This document shows, piece after piece, positions 30,077 to 39,271 of a stretch of DNA of 64,000 nucleotides. The position numbers and the translations under genes were made by a program. The notes under the pieces are model-generated. The model worked only from the letters and a program-made list of their open reading frames with translations, ran no database searches and had not been told where the DNA came from. The first letter of the stretch is position 1; every line of letters begins with the position of its first letter. Source of the DNA: JACCZX01 sp963791315 (GTDB lineage Bacteria; Pseudomonadota; Gammaproteobacteria; Burkholderiales; Burkholderiaceae_F); the NCBI GenBank assembly GCA_963791315.1, contig CAWBRQ010000002.1:434001-498000 (forward strand), read 5' to 3'.

Positions 30077-31372
30077 ATGGCTCAGAACGTTGTGGTCGTC
30101 GGTACACAGTGGGGCGATGAGGGCAAGGGCAAGATCGTCGACTGGTTGTCCGAAAGCGTCGATGGTGTCGTGCGATTCCAGGGCGGGCACAACGCGGGCC
30201 ACTCGCTGGTTATCAACGGCAAGAAAACGATTCTGCGTTCGATTCCGTCCGGCATTTTGCGACCCAGGCTTGCGTGCTACATCGGCAACGGCGTCGTGCT
30301 GTCGCCAACCGCCCTACTGGGTGAAATCGATGAGCTGCAAGCAGCCGGCGTCGACGTGACTTCGCGACTAGCAATCAGCGGCAACTGCCCGTTGATTCTT
30401 GAGTATCACGTGGCGCTTGATTTGGCACGCGAGATCAAGCGCGGTGCCTCGAAGATCGGCACGACCGGTCGAGGCATCGGACCGGCATACGAAGACAAAG
30501 TCGCACGCCGCGCGGTTCGCGCGCAGGATCTGTTCGATGCTGCGCGCTTTGCCGACGGAGTGCGTGAAGCCCTCGATCTGCACAACTTCGTTCTGCAGCA
30601 CTATCTCAATGCCAGTCCGGTCGCTGCGAACAAGGTCATCGACGAGACGCTGGCGCTGGCCGATCGGCTGCGCCCGCTGATAATCGACGTCTCGTACAAA
30701 TTAAATAGCGTGATGGCAACAGGCGCCCGGCTGTTGTTCGAAGGCGCGCAGGGCGCGTTGCTCGACGTTGACCATGGCACATATCCGTACGTGACCTCGA
30801 GTAACACGGTAGCGGGCGCCGCGTCAGCGGGGGCGGGCGTCGCACCGCAGCGGCTCGACTACGTGCTCGGTATCACCAAAGCTTATTCGACGCGTGTTGG
30901 ATCCGGGCCGTTTCCGACCGAGCTGACGGATGTCACCGGTGATCATCTGCGCAACAGAGGTCAGGAGTTCGGCTCGGTCACCGGCCGGCCACGCCGTTGC
31001 GGTTGGTTCGATGCAGCGGGTCTGAAGCGCGCGGTGCAACTGAACGGGACCACGGGGCTGTGCATCACCAAGCTCGACGTGCTCGACGGTCTGCCGCGCG
31101 TCAGACTGAACATCGGTTACAAGATGGATGGCAAGGAAGTCGACATCCTGCCTTATGGCGCCGATGCGGTCAGCCGCTGCGAACCGGTGTACGAAGAGTT
31201 TGACGGCTGGAGTGATTCGACACTCGGCGTACAGCGCTGGAAAGATTTGCCGAGTGGCGCACAGCGCTATCTCGAGCGTTTGTCCGAAGTGCTGGGTGTG
31301 CCGATCGATCTCGTTTCGACGGGGCCGGATCGCGATCAGACGATCGTGTTGCGCCATCCGTTCAATCCATGA
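30077..31372 (+). CDS. purA: Adenylosuccinate synthetase
   Basis: GTP-dependent enzyme that joins IMP and aspartate in AMP synthesis. The intact 431-residue frame starts MAQNVVVVGTQWGDEGKGKIVDWLS, the P-loop-like signature, followed by RFQGGHNAGHSLVI, the GTTGRGIGPAYEDK block, LLFEGAQGALLDVDHGTYPYVTSSN and GSVTGRPRRCGWFD. The ATG at 30077 was chosen over an upstream extension because the family starts there. Its stop overlaps the next gene (ATGA). Confidence 0.97.
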   Translation: MAQNVVVVGTQWGDEGKGKIVDWLSESVDGVVRFQGGHNAGHSLVINGKKTILRSIPSGILRPRLACYIGNGVVLSPTALLGEIDELQAAGVDVTSRLAISGNCPLILEYHVALDLAREIKRGASKIGTTGRGIGPAYEDKVARRAVRAQDLFDAARFADGVREALDLHNFVLQHYLNASPVAANKVIDETLALADRLRPLIIDVSYKLNSVMATGARLLFEGAQGALLDVDHGTYPYVTSSNTVAGAASAGAGVAPQRLDYVLGITKAYSTRVGSGPFPTELTDVTGDHLRNRGQEFGSVTGRPRRCGWFDAAGLKRAVQLNGTTGLCITKLDVLDGLPRVRLNIGYKMDGKEVDILPYGADAVSRCEPVYEEFDGWSDSTLGVQRWKDLPSGAQRYLERLSEVLGVPIDLVSTGPDRDQTIVLRHPFNP

Positions 31373-31923
31373 TCAACCCCGCGCGCTCAGAGTCAGATTT
31401 GTATGTCGATTGGGACGAGTATCACCGTTCGATTGAGCGGCTGTGTCTGTTGGTGCATGAATCGAACTGGCACTTCGATTCCCTGCTGTGCCTTGCACGC
31501 GGCGGGCTTCGCGTGGGCGACGTGATTTCGCGAATCTACGATGTCCCGCTGGCGATTCTTGCCGCGAGTTCGTACCGCGCCGCGGCTGGCACGCGCCAGG
31601 GGCAGCTCGACATTGGTGAATACATCACGATGACGAGTGACGCGTTACGCGGAAATCTGCTGTTGGTCGATGATCTGGTCGACTCGGGAGTGACGCTGTC
31701 GAAAGTCGTCGACCACCTAAGGTCACGCTATCCGGCGATTGAAGAAGTCAGAACCGCCGTCATTTGGTACAAGGGAGACTCGGCGTTCAAGCCCGATTAC
31801 TTCGTTCAGTACCTGCCCACCAATCCGTGGATTCATCAGCCGTTTGAGGTGTACGACGCGATGGGCCCCGAAAAACTGGCGGAACGGCTAGGAAACAAGA
31901 AAACGAAGTTGCCGGATGCGTAA
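31369..31923 (+). CDS. Phosphoribosyltransferase (xanthine/hypoxanthine type)
   Basis: Type I PRTase of 184 residues. The PRPP-binding loop reads LLVDDLVDSGVTLSKVV, and LCLARGGLRVGDVISRIYDVPLAIL is the upstream PPi-loop region. Proteins of this type behind purA are usually annotated as phosphoribosyltransferase or xanthine phosphoribosyltransferase; the exact base substrate cannot be read from the sequence. Purine salvage next to purA is a sensible inference. It overlaps purA by 4 bases. Its last 17 bases overlap hairpin repeat copy 4, which lies on the other strand. Confidence 0.9.
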   Translation: MINPARSESDLYVDWDEYHRSIERLCLLVHESNWHFDSLLCLARGGLRVGDVISRIYDVPLAILAASSYRAAAGTRQGQLDIGEYITMTSDALRGNLLLVDDLVDSGVTLSKVVDHLRSRYPAIEEVRTAVIWYKGDSAFKPDYFVQYLPTNPWIHQPFEVYDAMGPEKLAERLGNKKTKLPDA

Positions 31924-31940
31924 GCGGCCGGCTCCCCTGA
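31907..31940 (-). repeat. Hairpin repeat copy 4, downstream of tRNA-Leu
   Basis: On the minus strand this reads TCAGGGGAGCCGG, then CCGCTTACGCAT, then CCGGCAACT. It is nearly the same as copy 5 at 56062 and starts 10 bases after the tRNA-Leu 3' end in the same orientation. The stem is GCCGG/CCGGC with a two-base internal loop and a further GC/GC pair. It overlaps the end of the convergent phosphoribosyltransferase gene. Confidence 0.75.
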
Positions 31941-31950
31941 ATAAACCTCA

Positions 31951-32037
31951 TGGTGCCCAGGAAGGGACTCGAACCCCCACAGTGTTGCCACCGCTAGGAC
32001 CTGAACCTAGTGCGTCTACCAATTTCGCCACCTGGGC
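31951..32037 (-). tRNA. tRNA-Leu(CAG)
   Basis: An 87-base type II tRNA with a long variable arm. The acceptor GCCCAGG pairs with CCTGGGC, the anticodon stem CTAGG/CCTAG encloses TTCAGGT (anticodon CAG), the variable arm is GCGGTGGCAACACTGT, and the CCA end is encoded. A good sigma-70 promoter lies just upstream. Confidence 0.96.
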
Positions 32038-32046
32038 AAGCCGCGA

Positions 32047-32074
32047 ATTCTAGCGGTGGTAGATATCTAGTCAA
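32047..32074 (-). promoter_or_regulatory. Sigma-70 promoter of tRNA-Leu
   Basis: Minus strand: TTGACT (-35), 16-base spacer, TAGAAT (-10), then nine bases to the tRNA 5' end. Sequence and spacing are near consensus. Confidence 0.75.
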
Positions 32075-32128
32075 ATAAAGTATGTTGTACGTGACGTGGT
32101 TCGCTGATTGCGGCCACAGAAGGAAATT

Positions 32129-34555
32129 GTGAACAAAAGAATAAATCGCACCAATAGCGATGCAATTTTGGAAGCGCTGACCGTGGCGCGCACGCCGCTG
32201 CCGCCGCTCGAGCTCGCCGATCGTCTTGGCCTTCCTGCCGACGAGCATGAAGCGTTCAATCGAGAAATCGAGGAACTCGAGCGCGCGGGCCGCATCGTGC
32301 GCAATCGCGCTGGCCTGCTGCTGGTGGCGGCGCGCGCGAATCTGTTGTCCGGACAGGTGCAGGGCCATCGTGACGGTTTCGGATTTCTGATTCGCGACGA
32401 TGGCGGACCCGATCTTGTGCTCTCCGAACATGAGATGGCCAAGGTGCTGCACGGCGATCGGGTGCTGACGCGTATCACCGGCGCCGACCGGCGTGGCAGA
32501 CCCGAAGGCGAGATCGTCGAAGTCATCGAGAGCCGCACCAACAAGCTCGTCGGCCGTTTGCTGAACGAGCGCGGTGTGACCATCGTTGTTCCGGAGGATC
32601 AGCGCATCGCGCACGACATCCTTGTGCCGCCCGGCGCGTCACTGTCGGCCGAGCCTGGTCAGGTGGTTGTCGTCGAAATTCTGCAGCAACCGCAGCGCTA
32701 TGTGCAGCCGGTTGGCCGCGTGATCGAAGTACTAGGTGCGATCGATGATCCGGGCATGGAAATCGAAATCGCGGTTCGCAAGTTCGCGGTGCCGCACGAG
32801 TTTCCGGACTCAACCGCGCGACTCGCAGAATCGCTTCCCGATACGGTATTGCCGAAGGATCTACGGGGACGAGTGGATTTGCGCGACATTCCGCTGGTCA
32901 CGATCGATGGCGAAGATGCGCGCGACTTCGATGATGCTGTGTATTGCGAGCCGTTCATGCAAGGAGGGCGTCGCAAAGGCTGGAGGCTGATCGTCGCGGT
33001 GGCCGACGTGAGCCACTACGTGAAAGCGGGCGACGCGCTCGATATCGAAGCGCAGAATCGTTCGACGTCCGTGTACTTCCCGCGCAGAGTGATTCCGATG
33101 CTGCCGGAGAAGTTGTCCAACGGCTTGTGTTCGCTGAAACCCGAAGTCGACCGTCTGGTCATGGTGTGCGACTGCGTCGTGACCAACAAGGGGGCGTTGG
33201 ACGCGTACCAGTTTTATCCTGCGGTCATGCATTCGCAGGCACGGCTGACGTACACGGAAGTCTGGGAAGCGTTATCGGCACCGGATAGCAAGGAAGCGCA
33301 GCGCCTGGCCACCGTGCTGCCCGATCTGCAGAATCTGTACGCGCTCTATGAATTGCTGAAACGCGCGCGCGACGCGCGGGGCGCGATCGATCTGGACACC
33401 ACCGAGACATACATCGTATGCGATCCGAACGGCCGCATCGAGAAAATCATTCCGCGCACACGCAACGATGCGCACAAGCTGATCGAAGAATGCATGCTGG
33501 CGGCCAACGTGTGCGCGGCCGATTTCATTGGGCGTGACAAGCAGGCGGGCTTGTATCGAGTGCACGAAGGGCCGACCACCGAACGTCTTGCCAATGTGCG
33601 CACGCTGTTAAAGACGCTCGGTCTTGCGCTCGACGGTGGCGATAAGCCGGAGCCTGCCGACTACGCGCGCCTGTTGAAGCAAATCAAACCTCGCCCCGAT
33701 GCGCAGTTGTTGCAAACCGTGCTGCTGCGCTCAATGCAGCAGGCGATTTACAGCCCGCACAATTCGGGTCACTTCGGTCTCGCCTACAAGGCTTACACGC
33801 ACTTCACATCACCCATCCGGCGTTATCCGGACTTGCTGGTGCATCGAGTGCTCAAGGCGATTTTGTCCAAGCATCCCTACGTGCCGGAAGTTTTCATCAA
33901 CGCCGATGCCGCTGTTGCGCCCGCCGCGGCGCGGGCTGCGTTGCGCGCCTCGCACAGTCGCAAGCCGACGGATGAGAGCGAAGGCATTGCGTTGTGGGAA
34001 AAACTCGGGTTGCTGTGTTCAGCGAACGAGCGCCGCGCCGACGATGCATCGCGCGACGTTGAAGCATGGCTGAAGAGCTACTACATGCGCGAGCGCGTGG
34101 GCGAGACGTATACCGGCACCGTGAGCTCGGTGGTTCCGTTCGGTGCGTTTATTGTGCTCGACGATCTTTATATCGAAGGCCTGGTGCACGTGTCAGAGCT
34201 GGGCACAGAATATTTTCTATATAACGAAGCGCTGCATGAGCTTCGCGGCGAGCGCACGGGCCTGCGTTACCGGTTGGGCGATCGGTTGACGGTGCAGGTC
34301 GCACGCGTCGACCTGGAAGCGCGGCGCATCGATTTCAGGTTGGTCAAGGCCGACACGCGCAAGTCACTGCTGGCAGCGAGCGCGCCCGAGCCAAAGGACC
34401 GGGAGCGCAAGCGTGGCGAGAGCGTCGAAGAGCGGCGCGCCAGGCAGGCGAAAGTCGAGCGCAGGCAGGTGCGACGCGGACAGTTGCACAAGATCGGCGG
34501 CAAGGGCGTTCGCGGGCGTGATAGCAAGGTGCGCGCGGCAAAGCGCGGTCGCTGA
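32129..34555 (+). CDS. rnr: Ribonuclease R
   Basis: Processive 3'-5' exoribonuclease of the RNase II family. The intact 808-residue frame has an N-terminal helix-turn-helix (DAILEALTVARTPLPPLELADRL), cold-shock domains (LSGQVQGHRDGFGFLIRDDGG), the RNB catalytic domain with VTIDGEDARDFDDAVYCEPF (catalytic acidic residues) and SPIRRYPDLLVHRVLKA, an S1 domain (YTGTVSSVVPFGAFIVLDDLYIEGLVH) and a basic tail. I chose GTG at 32129 because an AGGA ribosome binding site stands 4 bases before it. rlmB follows at once. Confidence 0.96.
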   Translation: MNKRINRTNSDAILEALTVARTPLPPLELADRLGLPADEHEAFNREIEELERAGRIVRNRAGLLLVAARANLLSGQVQGHRDGFGFLIRDDGGPDLVLSEHEMAKVLHGDRVLTRITGADRRGRPEGEIVEVIESRTNKLVGRLLNERGVTIVVPEDQRIAHDILVPPGASLSAEPGQVVVVEILQQPQRYVQPVGRVIEVLGAIDDPGMEIEIAVRKFAVPHEFPDSTARLAESLPDTVLPKDLRGRVDLRDIPLVTIDGEDARDFDDAVYCEPFMQGGRRKGWRLIVAVADVSHYVKAGDALDIEAQNRSTSVYFPRRVIPMLPEKLSNGLCSLKPEVDRLVMVCDCVVTNKGALDAYQFYPAVMHSQARLTYTEVWEALSAPDSKEAQRLATVLPDLQNLYALYELLKRARDARGAIDLDTTETYIVCDPNGRIEKIIPRTRNDAHKLIEECMLAANVCAADFIGRDKQAGLYRVHEGPTTERLANVRTLLKTLGLALDGGDKPEPADYARLLKQIKPRPDAQLLQTVLLRSMQQAIYSPHNSGHFGLAYKAYTHFTSPIRRYPDLLVHRVLKAILSKHPYVPEVFINADAAVAPAAARAALRASHSRKPTDESEGIALWEKLGLLCSANERRADDASRDVEAWLKSYYMRERVGETYTGTVSSVVPFGAFIVLDDLYIEGLVHVSELGTEYFLYNEALHELRGERTGLRYRLGDRLTVQVARVDLEARRIDFRLVKADTRKSLLAASAPEPKDRERKRGESVEERRARQAKVERRQVRRGQLHKIGGKGVRGRDSKVRAAKRGR

Positions 34556-34563
34556 GCCCTGTG

Positions 34564-35313
34564 ATGAGCAAGCGAGTATTAGCCGGATTTCATGCGGTTG
34601 GCGCGCGGCTGAGGCACGCCCCGGCCTCGATCGAAACGATTTATGTCGATGGGCGACGCCGTGACGGACGCATGGTCGACTTGCAGCAACGCGCAAAATC
34701 GCTCGGCGTGCGGGTCACGCCGATTGACGCTGAACGCCTGCGCGGGCTGGCTGGCGAAGCGCCGCATCAAGGGGTCGTTGCGCTCGCTGCCGAACTCGAG
34801 CAGGCGGCGACTCTCGACGATATTTTGAATAGAGTCGATGCGAACACGTTGCTGTTGTTGCTTGACGGTGTGACGGACCCGCGCAATCTTGGTGCGTGTT
34901 TGCGAGTGGCAGACGCCGCCGGCGTCAGCGCCGTCGTTGTTCCGCGCGATCGGTCAGCGGGACTGACTCCAGCCGCGCTGAAGGCTGCAGCAGGTGCGGC
35001 TGAAACGGTGCCGCTGATCGCCGTTACGAACCTCGCGCGCGCAATGGACGATTTACGCGATGCCGATGTGCGAATGGTGGGTGCCGCCGGAGAAGCCGAG
35101 CAATCATTGTTTGACCTCGATCTGGCAGGGCCGCTTGCGTGGGTTCTTGGTGCGGAAGACGCAGGGCTGCGCCGCCTGACGCGCGAGCGGTGCGATGTGC
35201 TCGCGCGCATTCCACTCGCCGGGCACGTGGAAAGTCTTAACGTCTCGGTGGCTGCCGGAATCTGTCTGTTCGAGGCGAAACGACAACGCAACGCTTCGCG
35301 CGCCGCGGTTTGA
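34564..35313 (+). CDS. rlmB: 23S rRNA (guanosine-2'-O)-methyltransferase RlmB
   Basis: SPOUT-class methyltransferase that modifies G2251 of 23S rRNA. The intact 249-residue frame starts MSKRVLAGFHAVGARLRH and contains the substrate-binding N-domain (GEAPHQGVVALAAEL). The knotted SAM-binding fold follows: LLLDGVTDPRNLGACLRVADAAGV, WVLGAEDAGLRRLTRERCD and IPLAGHVESLNVSVAAGI. It lies 8 bases after rnr, the standard rnr-rlmB pair. Confidence 0.96.
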   Translation: MSKRVLAGFHAVGARLRHAPASIETIYVDGRRRDGRMVDLQQRAKSLGVRVTPIDAERLRGLAGEAPHQGVVALAAELEQAATLDDILNRVDANTLLLLLDGVTDPRNLGACLRVADAAGVSAVVVPRDRSAGLTPAALKAAAGAAETVPLIAVTNLARAMDDLRDADVRMVGAAGEAEQSLFDLDLAGPLAWVLGAEDAGLRRLTRERCDVLARIPLAGHVESLNVSVAAGICLFEAKRQRNASRAAV

Positions 35314-35338
35314 TGGATCGACGGCTGCCGTTACCCGC

Positions 35339-36079
35339 TTGAACTCGTCCAACCGGCGCACGGCGCGCGAGCACATCGCGCATGCGCGCAGCATCGCAGT
35401 CCTGACAGGCGCCGGCATCTCCGCCGAAAGCGGAATTCCAACTTTTCGCGATGCGACCAGCGGGTTATGGGCCAAGTTCGATCCGATGCGCTTGGCATCC
35501 GAAGATGGATTTCGTGCCGATCCGCCGTTGGTGTGGCGCTGGTATGCGTGGCGGCGCGGGTTGGTCGCCGACGCGCAGCCAAATGCCGGGCACCTTGCGC
35601 TGGCAGCTGCGCAAGCGCGCTTCGATTCGTTCGAATTGATCACGCAAAATGTCGACGGCTTGCATGTTCGCGCGGGTAGTGCGCCAATCGAGCTGCATGG
35701 CAACCTAATGCGCACGGTATGCCTGGCCCGCTGCGGATTTGTCGAAGACGATCAGCTGCTCGTGCCGCCGGGCGAGCCGCCGCGCTGTCCCGCGTGCGGC
35801 GATTGGCTACGGCCGGGCGTGGTCTGGTTCGGCGAGATGCTTGATCCGGCGACGCTGCGGCGGGCGCAAGCTGCGGCCGCGCGCTGCGATCTCATGCTGG
35901 TCGTTGGCACCTCTGGCCTGGTGTATCCGGCTGCCGGATTGCCGTCCGAGGCATTGCGCCACGGCGCGAAGGTCATCGTCGTCAATCCGCAGGCGAGCGA
36001 GCTCGATGAGCTGGCGACTGTCGTCGTCCGTGGAACGGCAGCCGTTGAGCTGCCGGAGCTTTTAGGGCCGACGGCCTGA
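35339..36079 (+). CDS. cobB: Sir2-family NAD-dependent protein deacylase (CobB-like)
   Basis: Sirtuin that removes acyl groups from lysines using NAD. The 246-residue frame, from a TTG at 35339, contains IAVLTGAGISAESGIPTFRD (NAD site), QNVDGLHVRAG, ELHGN with the catalytic histidine, four zinc cysteines (VCLARC and CPAC), and GVVWFGEMLD. RWYAWRRG keeps the Tyr and Arg (YxxR) that class III sirtuins use to accept succinyl and malonyl groups, so desuccinylase activity is likely. TTG is the only in-frame start after the rlmB stop that keeps the domain whole. Confidence 0.9.
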   Translation: MNSSNRRTAREHIAHARSIAVLTGAGISAESGIPTFRDATSGLWAKFDPMRLASEDGFRADPPLVWRWYAWRRGLVADAQPNAGHLALAAAQARFDSFELITQNVDGLHVRAGSAPIELHGNLMRTVCLARCGFVEDDQLLVPPGEPPRCPACGDWLRPGVVWFGEMLDPATLRRAQAAAARCDLMLVVGTSGLVYPAAGLPSEALRHGAKVIVVNPQASELDELATVVVRGTAAVELPELLGPTA

Positions 36080-36224
36080 ACCCGCGACCCCCTCGCATTG
36101 ACGGCCGTTTCAGGCTAGAATCGCGCGCTTTTTCAAGCCCTTGCAGCCTTCGGCTCAGGTGCTTTCCTTGCCACACCGAGGATGTCGCAGAACACCGCGG
36201 GTGGCTAACCCACAGGGAACCTTA

Positions 36225-36647
36225 ATGCGTCACTACGAAATCTGTTTCATCGTGCATCCTGATCAAAGCGAGCAGGTGCCCGCGATGATTGATCGCTACA
36301 AGGCGATGATCGCCAACAACAAGGGCGCCATCCATCGCGTCGAAGATTGGGGTCGACGCCAATTGTCGTATCCGATCGACAAGCTCGCCAAGGCGCACTA
36401 CGTGCTGCTCAATATCGAGTGCGACAGCAAGACGCTGGACGAGCTCGAAAACGCATTCCGCTACAACGACGCGGTGCTGCGCCATCTGACTGTCAAGATG
36501 AAGCGCGCCGAAACCGGCGCTTCGCCGATGATGAAGATCGTCGAGCGCGAAGAAGCACGCAAGGCCTCGGCCGAGCAATCATCGGGACAGACGCAGACAC
36601 CCGCGCAGCCCAGCGTGGCCGCGCCAGTGGCAGAGGCAACCGCTTAG
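36225..36647 (+). CDS. rpsF: 30S ribosomal protein bS6
   Basis: A 140-residue protein starting MRHYEICFIVHPDQSEQVPAMIDRYK, with HRVEDWGRRQLSYPIDKLAKAHYVL and the C-terminal Glu/Ala/Gln-rich tail typical of bS6. It binds next to bS18 on the small subunit. The 36080-36224 leader holds no gene. The ATG at 36225 follows an AGGGAA ribosome binding site. It opens the rpsF-priB-rpsR-rplI operon. Confidence 0.96.
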   Translation: MRHYEICFIVHPDQSEQVPAMIDRYKAMIANNKGAIHRVEDWGRRQLSYPIDKLAKAHYVLLNIECDSKTLDELENAFRYNDAVLRHLTVKMKRAETGASPMMKIVEREEARKASAEQSSGQTQTPAQPSVAAPVAEATA

Positions 36648-36698
36648 TCGACTGACCGCGAGCCAGCGGGCAGATCAGTGGACCGGTGCAACAAGTGA

Positions 36699-37007
36699 GT
36701 GAACCAGCTCCGCATTCGTGCGAAAGCCGTCGCGAAAAGCGCGTTGCGCTACACGCCGGCGGGTGTGGCGGTGCTGGAAGCGAGCTTCGAGCACGAGGGC
36801 AGCGTGACGGAAGCGGCAGCGGAGCGGACGTTAGCGTTCGAATTCTCCGCGATCGCGCTGGGTGCGGTGGCGCAAGCGCTCGATCGCGAGCCGCTGGGCA
36901 GGCCGCTGATGCTCGAGGGATTTATTGCGCCGCGCTCGCGTCGAACAACGCGGCTGTTGGTGCACGTTACGGAATACAAAGTTAACGAAATAAGAGACGG
37001 AGTTTGA
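36699..37007 (+). CDS. priB: Primosomal replication protein N (PriB)
   Basis: A small OB-fold single-stranded DNA binding protein that assists PriA in replication restart. The intact 102-residue frame, from a GTG, reads MNQLRIRAKAVAKSALRYTP, PAGVAVLEASFEHEG, EFSAIALGAVAQALDREPLG and GFIAPRSRRTTRLLVHVTEYK. The position between rpsF and rpsR is the hallmark of PriB in beta- and gammaproteobacteria. Confidence 0.93.
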   Translation: MNQLRIRAKAVAKSALRYTPAGVAVLEASFEHEGSVTEAAAERTLAFEFSAIALGAVAQALDREPLGRPLMLEGFIAPRSRRTTRLLVHVTEYKVNEIRDGV

Positions 37008-37008
37008 G

Positions 37009-37299
37009 ATGGCATTCGGAGCAGGACGAGGCAAATTCAAGGGCAAGGGCAAGGGCCCGCGGCGCGAGAACAAGCAGAACGCGCTATTCAAGCGCAAGCG
37101 GTTCTGCCGCTTCACGGTCGAGAAGGTCGAGCAGATCGACTACAAGGACGTGGACACGCTGCGCGACTTCATCGGCGAGAACGGCAAGATCACGCCGGCC
37201 CGATTGACGGGAACCAAGGCGCACTATCAGCGCCAGCTTGACACTGCAATCAAGCGCGCACGTTTTCTGGCGCTGCTGCCGTACACCGATACGCATTGA
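37009..37299 (+). CDS. rpsR: 30S ribosomal protein bS18
   Basis: A basic 96-residue protein with KRKRFCRFTVEKVEQIDYKD, DFIGENGKITPARLTGTKAHYQRQL and IKRARFLALLPYTD, the bS18 core. The Gly/Lys-rich N-terminus (AFGAGRGKFKGKGKG) is a little longer than in E. coli, as in many betaproteobacteria. It starts one base after the priB stop and is followed by rplI. Confidence 0.96.
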   Translation: MAFGAGRGKFKGKGKGPRRENKQNALFKRKRFCRFTVEKVEQIDYKDVDTLRDFIGENGKITPARLTGTKAHYQRQLDTAIKRARFLALLPYTDTH

Positions 37300-37319
37300 T
37301 GGCGGGCAAGGAATAGATC

Positions 37320-37772
37320 ATGCAAATTATCTTGTTGGAAAAGGTGATCAACCTCGGCCAGCTGGGCGATGTGGTCAAGGTCAAGCAGGGCTACGCGCGC
37401 AATTTTCTGATCCCGCAGGGCAAAGCCCGCCGCGCGACGGAGACGGCGATCAAGGAATTTGAAACGCGCCGAGGCGATCTTGAGAAAGCGCAATCGGATC
37501 GCCTGTCAGCCGCGCAAGCGGTGAACGCCAAGCTCAGCGGCTCGAGTGTCCGGATCCCGGCCAAGGCGGGTGTCGATGGAAAGCTGTTCGGCTCGGTAAC
37601 CAATTTCGATATCGCCGAAGCGCTCGGCAAGCAGGGGTTTGCCGTCAACAAAGGGCAGATCCGCATGCCGCAAGGGCCACTGAAAGCCGTCGGCGAACAT
37701 CATGTGTCGGTGGCGCTGCATACAGACGTGGTGGCAGACATTACGGTCACTGTGGTGGGCGAACAGGGCTAG
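37320..37772 (+). CDS. rplI: 50S ribosomal protein bL9
   Basis: Intact 150-residue protein with the N-terminal domain MQIILLEKVINLGQLGDVVKVKQGYARNFLIPQGKA. A long connecting helix and the C-terminal domain (KAGVDGKLFGSVTNFDIAEAL, GEHHVSVALHTDVVADITVTVV) follow. It binds 23S rRNA near the L1 stalk. A clear terminator 19 bases after the stop ends the ribosomal operon. Confidence 0.97.
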   Translation: MQIILLEKVINLGQLGDVVKVKQGYARNFLIPQGKARRATETAIKEFETRRGDLEKAQSDRLSAAQAVNAKLSGSSVRIPAKAGVDGKLFGSVTNFDIAEALGKQGFAVNKGQIRMPQGPLKAVGEHHVSVALHTDVVADITVTVVGEQG

Positions 37773-37791
37773 CGCGAACTGCTGTGAATCC

Positions 37792-37823
37792 AATGGCGGC
37801 TAGCACAGGCCGCCATTTTTTTG
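37792..37823 (+). terminator. Rho-independent terminator after rplI
   Basis: The perfect 9-bp stem AATGGCGGC / GCCGCCATT has an eight-base loop (TAGCACAG) and runs straight into a T tract. Confidence 0.93.
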
Positions 37824-37893
37824 CGCGGCTGCTTGCTGCACGTCCGCTTGTTATAGTTTGCGGCCCACCCCTGCATTGCCCCCACTCTCACTC

Positions 37894-39267
37894 GTGAATC
37901 AGCCGATCGATCCCCAGGTTGCGGCCGTCCGGCTTCCCCCGCACTCGATCGAGGCGGAACAATCGGTGCTGGGCGGATTACTGCTGGATAACACCGCGTG
38001 GGATCGCATCGCCGACTTAATCGGCACCAACGATTTCTACCGGCAGGATCACCAGTACATCTTCGGGGCGATCAGTCGTCTGGTCGACGCCAGCAAGCCG
38101 GCCGATTCGGTCACAGTGTTCGAGGCGTTGCGCAACACGGGGCGCGCCGAACAGGCCGGCGGTCTCGTTTATCTGAATTCGCTGGCGCAGAACACGCCGT
38201 CGGCGGCCAACATTCGGCGCTACGCGGAGCTGGTGCGCGAGCGCTCAGTGCTGCGCCGGCTGGTCACCGCGGGCGACGAGATCGCAACCAGCGCGCTGAA
38301 TCCTGCCGGAAAAGATACCAAGCAGATACTCGACGAAGCCGAGACCAAGGTTTTTCAGATCGCCGAGGAGGGCGCACGCGGACGACAGGGTTTCATCGAG
38401 ATCCAGCCGCTGCTGACACGCGTGGTGGAACGCATTCAGGAACTGTTTGAACGTGCGAATCCGTCGGATGTGACCGGTGTGCCCACCGGCTTCGCCGATC
38501 TCGATTCGAAGACGTCCGGGTTTCAAGCGGGTGATCTGATCATCATTGCCGGCAGACCCAGCATGGGAAAAACCGCGCTTGCACTGAACATCGGTGAACA
38601 CGTCGCGCTGGATCAGGGCATGCCGGTAGCAGTGTTCTCGATGGAAATGGGTGCATCACAACTGGCGCTGCGCATGTTGAGCTCGGTCGGCAAACTGGAT
38701 CAGCAGCGACTGCGCACGGGCAGATTGCAGGACGAAGACTGGCCGCGCTTGACGAGCGCGATTCAGAAGATGCACGAAGCGCCGTTGTATATCGACGAAA
38801 CGGCGGCGATGACGTCGATCGATCTGCGGGCGCGCGCGCGACGCCTCGCACGCACCTGCGGCCGGCTCGGATTGATCATCGTCGATTACCTGCAGTTGAT
38901 GAGCGCGAGTTCCGTCGGTGAGAATCGTGCGACCGAAATCTCCGAGATTTCGCGCGGGCTCAAGGCGTTGGCGAAAGAACTGGCGGTCCCCGTGGTCGCG
39001 TTGTCGCAGTTGAACCGCACGGTCGAGACGCGCGTCGACAAAAGGCCTGTGATGTCGGACCTGCGTGAATCCGGAGCGATCGAGCAGGACGCCGATGTGA
39101 TTTTGTTCATCTATCGCGACGAGGTCTACAACCCCGATACGACCGACAAGAACATCGCCGAAATCATCATTGGCAAACAACGCAATGGACCAATCGGGCG
39201 CCTGAACCTGCGTTTCGACGGCCAATACACGAAGTTCGAAAACCTGGCACGTAATACGTCCTATTGA
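37894..39267 (+). CDS. dnaB: Replicative DNA helicase DnaB
   Basis: Hexameric helicase of the replication fork. The N-terminal domain (PPHSIEAEQSVLGGLLLDNTAWDRIADLI) is followed by the RecA-like motor. GRPSMGKTALALNI is Walker A, LIIVDYLQLMS is Walker B, and SQLNRTVETRVDKRPVMSDLRESGAIEQDADVILF is the H3/H4 region. The frame is intact. Starts at TTG 37858 and GTG 37894 are both possible; I prefer GTG (MNQPIDPQVAAVRLPP) because a TATAGT box at 37852 would put the transcript start after the TTG. No intein is present. Confidence 0.96.
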   Translation: MNQPIDPQVAAVRLPPHSIEAEQSVLGGLLLDNTAWDRIADLIGTNDFYRQDHQYIFGAISRLVDASKPADSVTVFEALRNTGRAEQAGGLVYLNSLAQNTPSAANIRRYAELVRERSVLRRLVTAGDEIATSALNPAGKDTKQILDEAETKVFQIAEEGARGRQGFIEIQPLLTRVVERIQELFERANPSDVTGVPTGFADLDSKTSGFQAGDLIIIAGRPSMGKTALALNIGEHVALDQGMPVAVFSMEMGASQLALRMLSSVGKLDQQRLRTGRLQDEDWPRLTSAIQKMHEAPLYIDETAAMTSIDLRARARRLARTCGRLGLIIVDYLQLMSASSVGENRATEISEISRGLKALAKELAVPVVALSQLNRTVETRVDKRPVMSDLRESGAIEQDADVILFIYRDEVYNPDTTDKNIAEIIIGKQRNGPIGRLNLRFDGQYTKFENLARNTSY

Positions 39268-39271
39268 GCGC

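Noticed and set aside
36080..36224. S6:S18-binding leader in front of rpsF
   Set aside because: A small GTGG/CCAC hairpin is present, but I could not show the conserved CCG bulge structure with confidence, so it is not listed as a feature.
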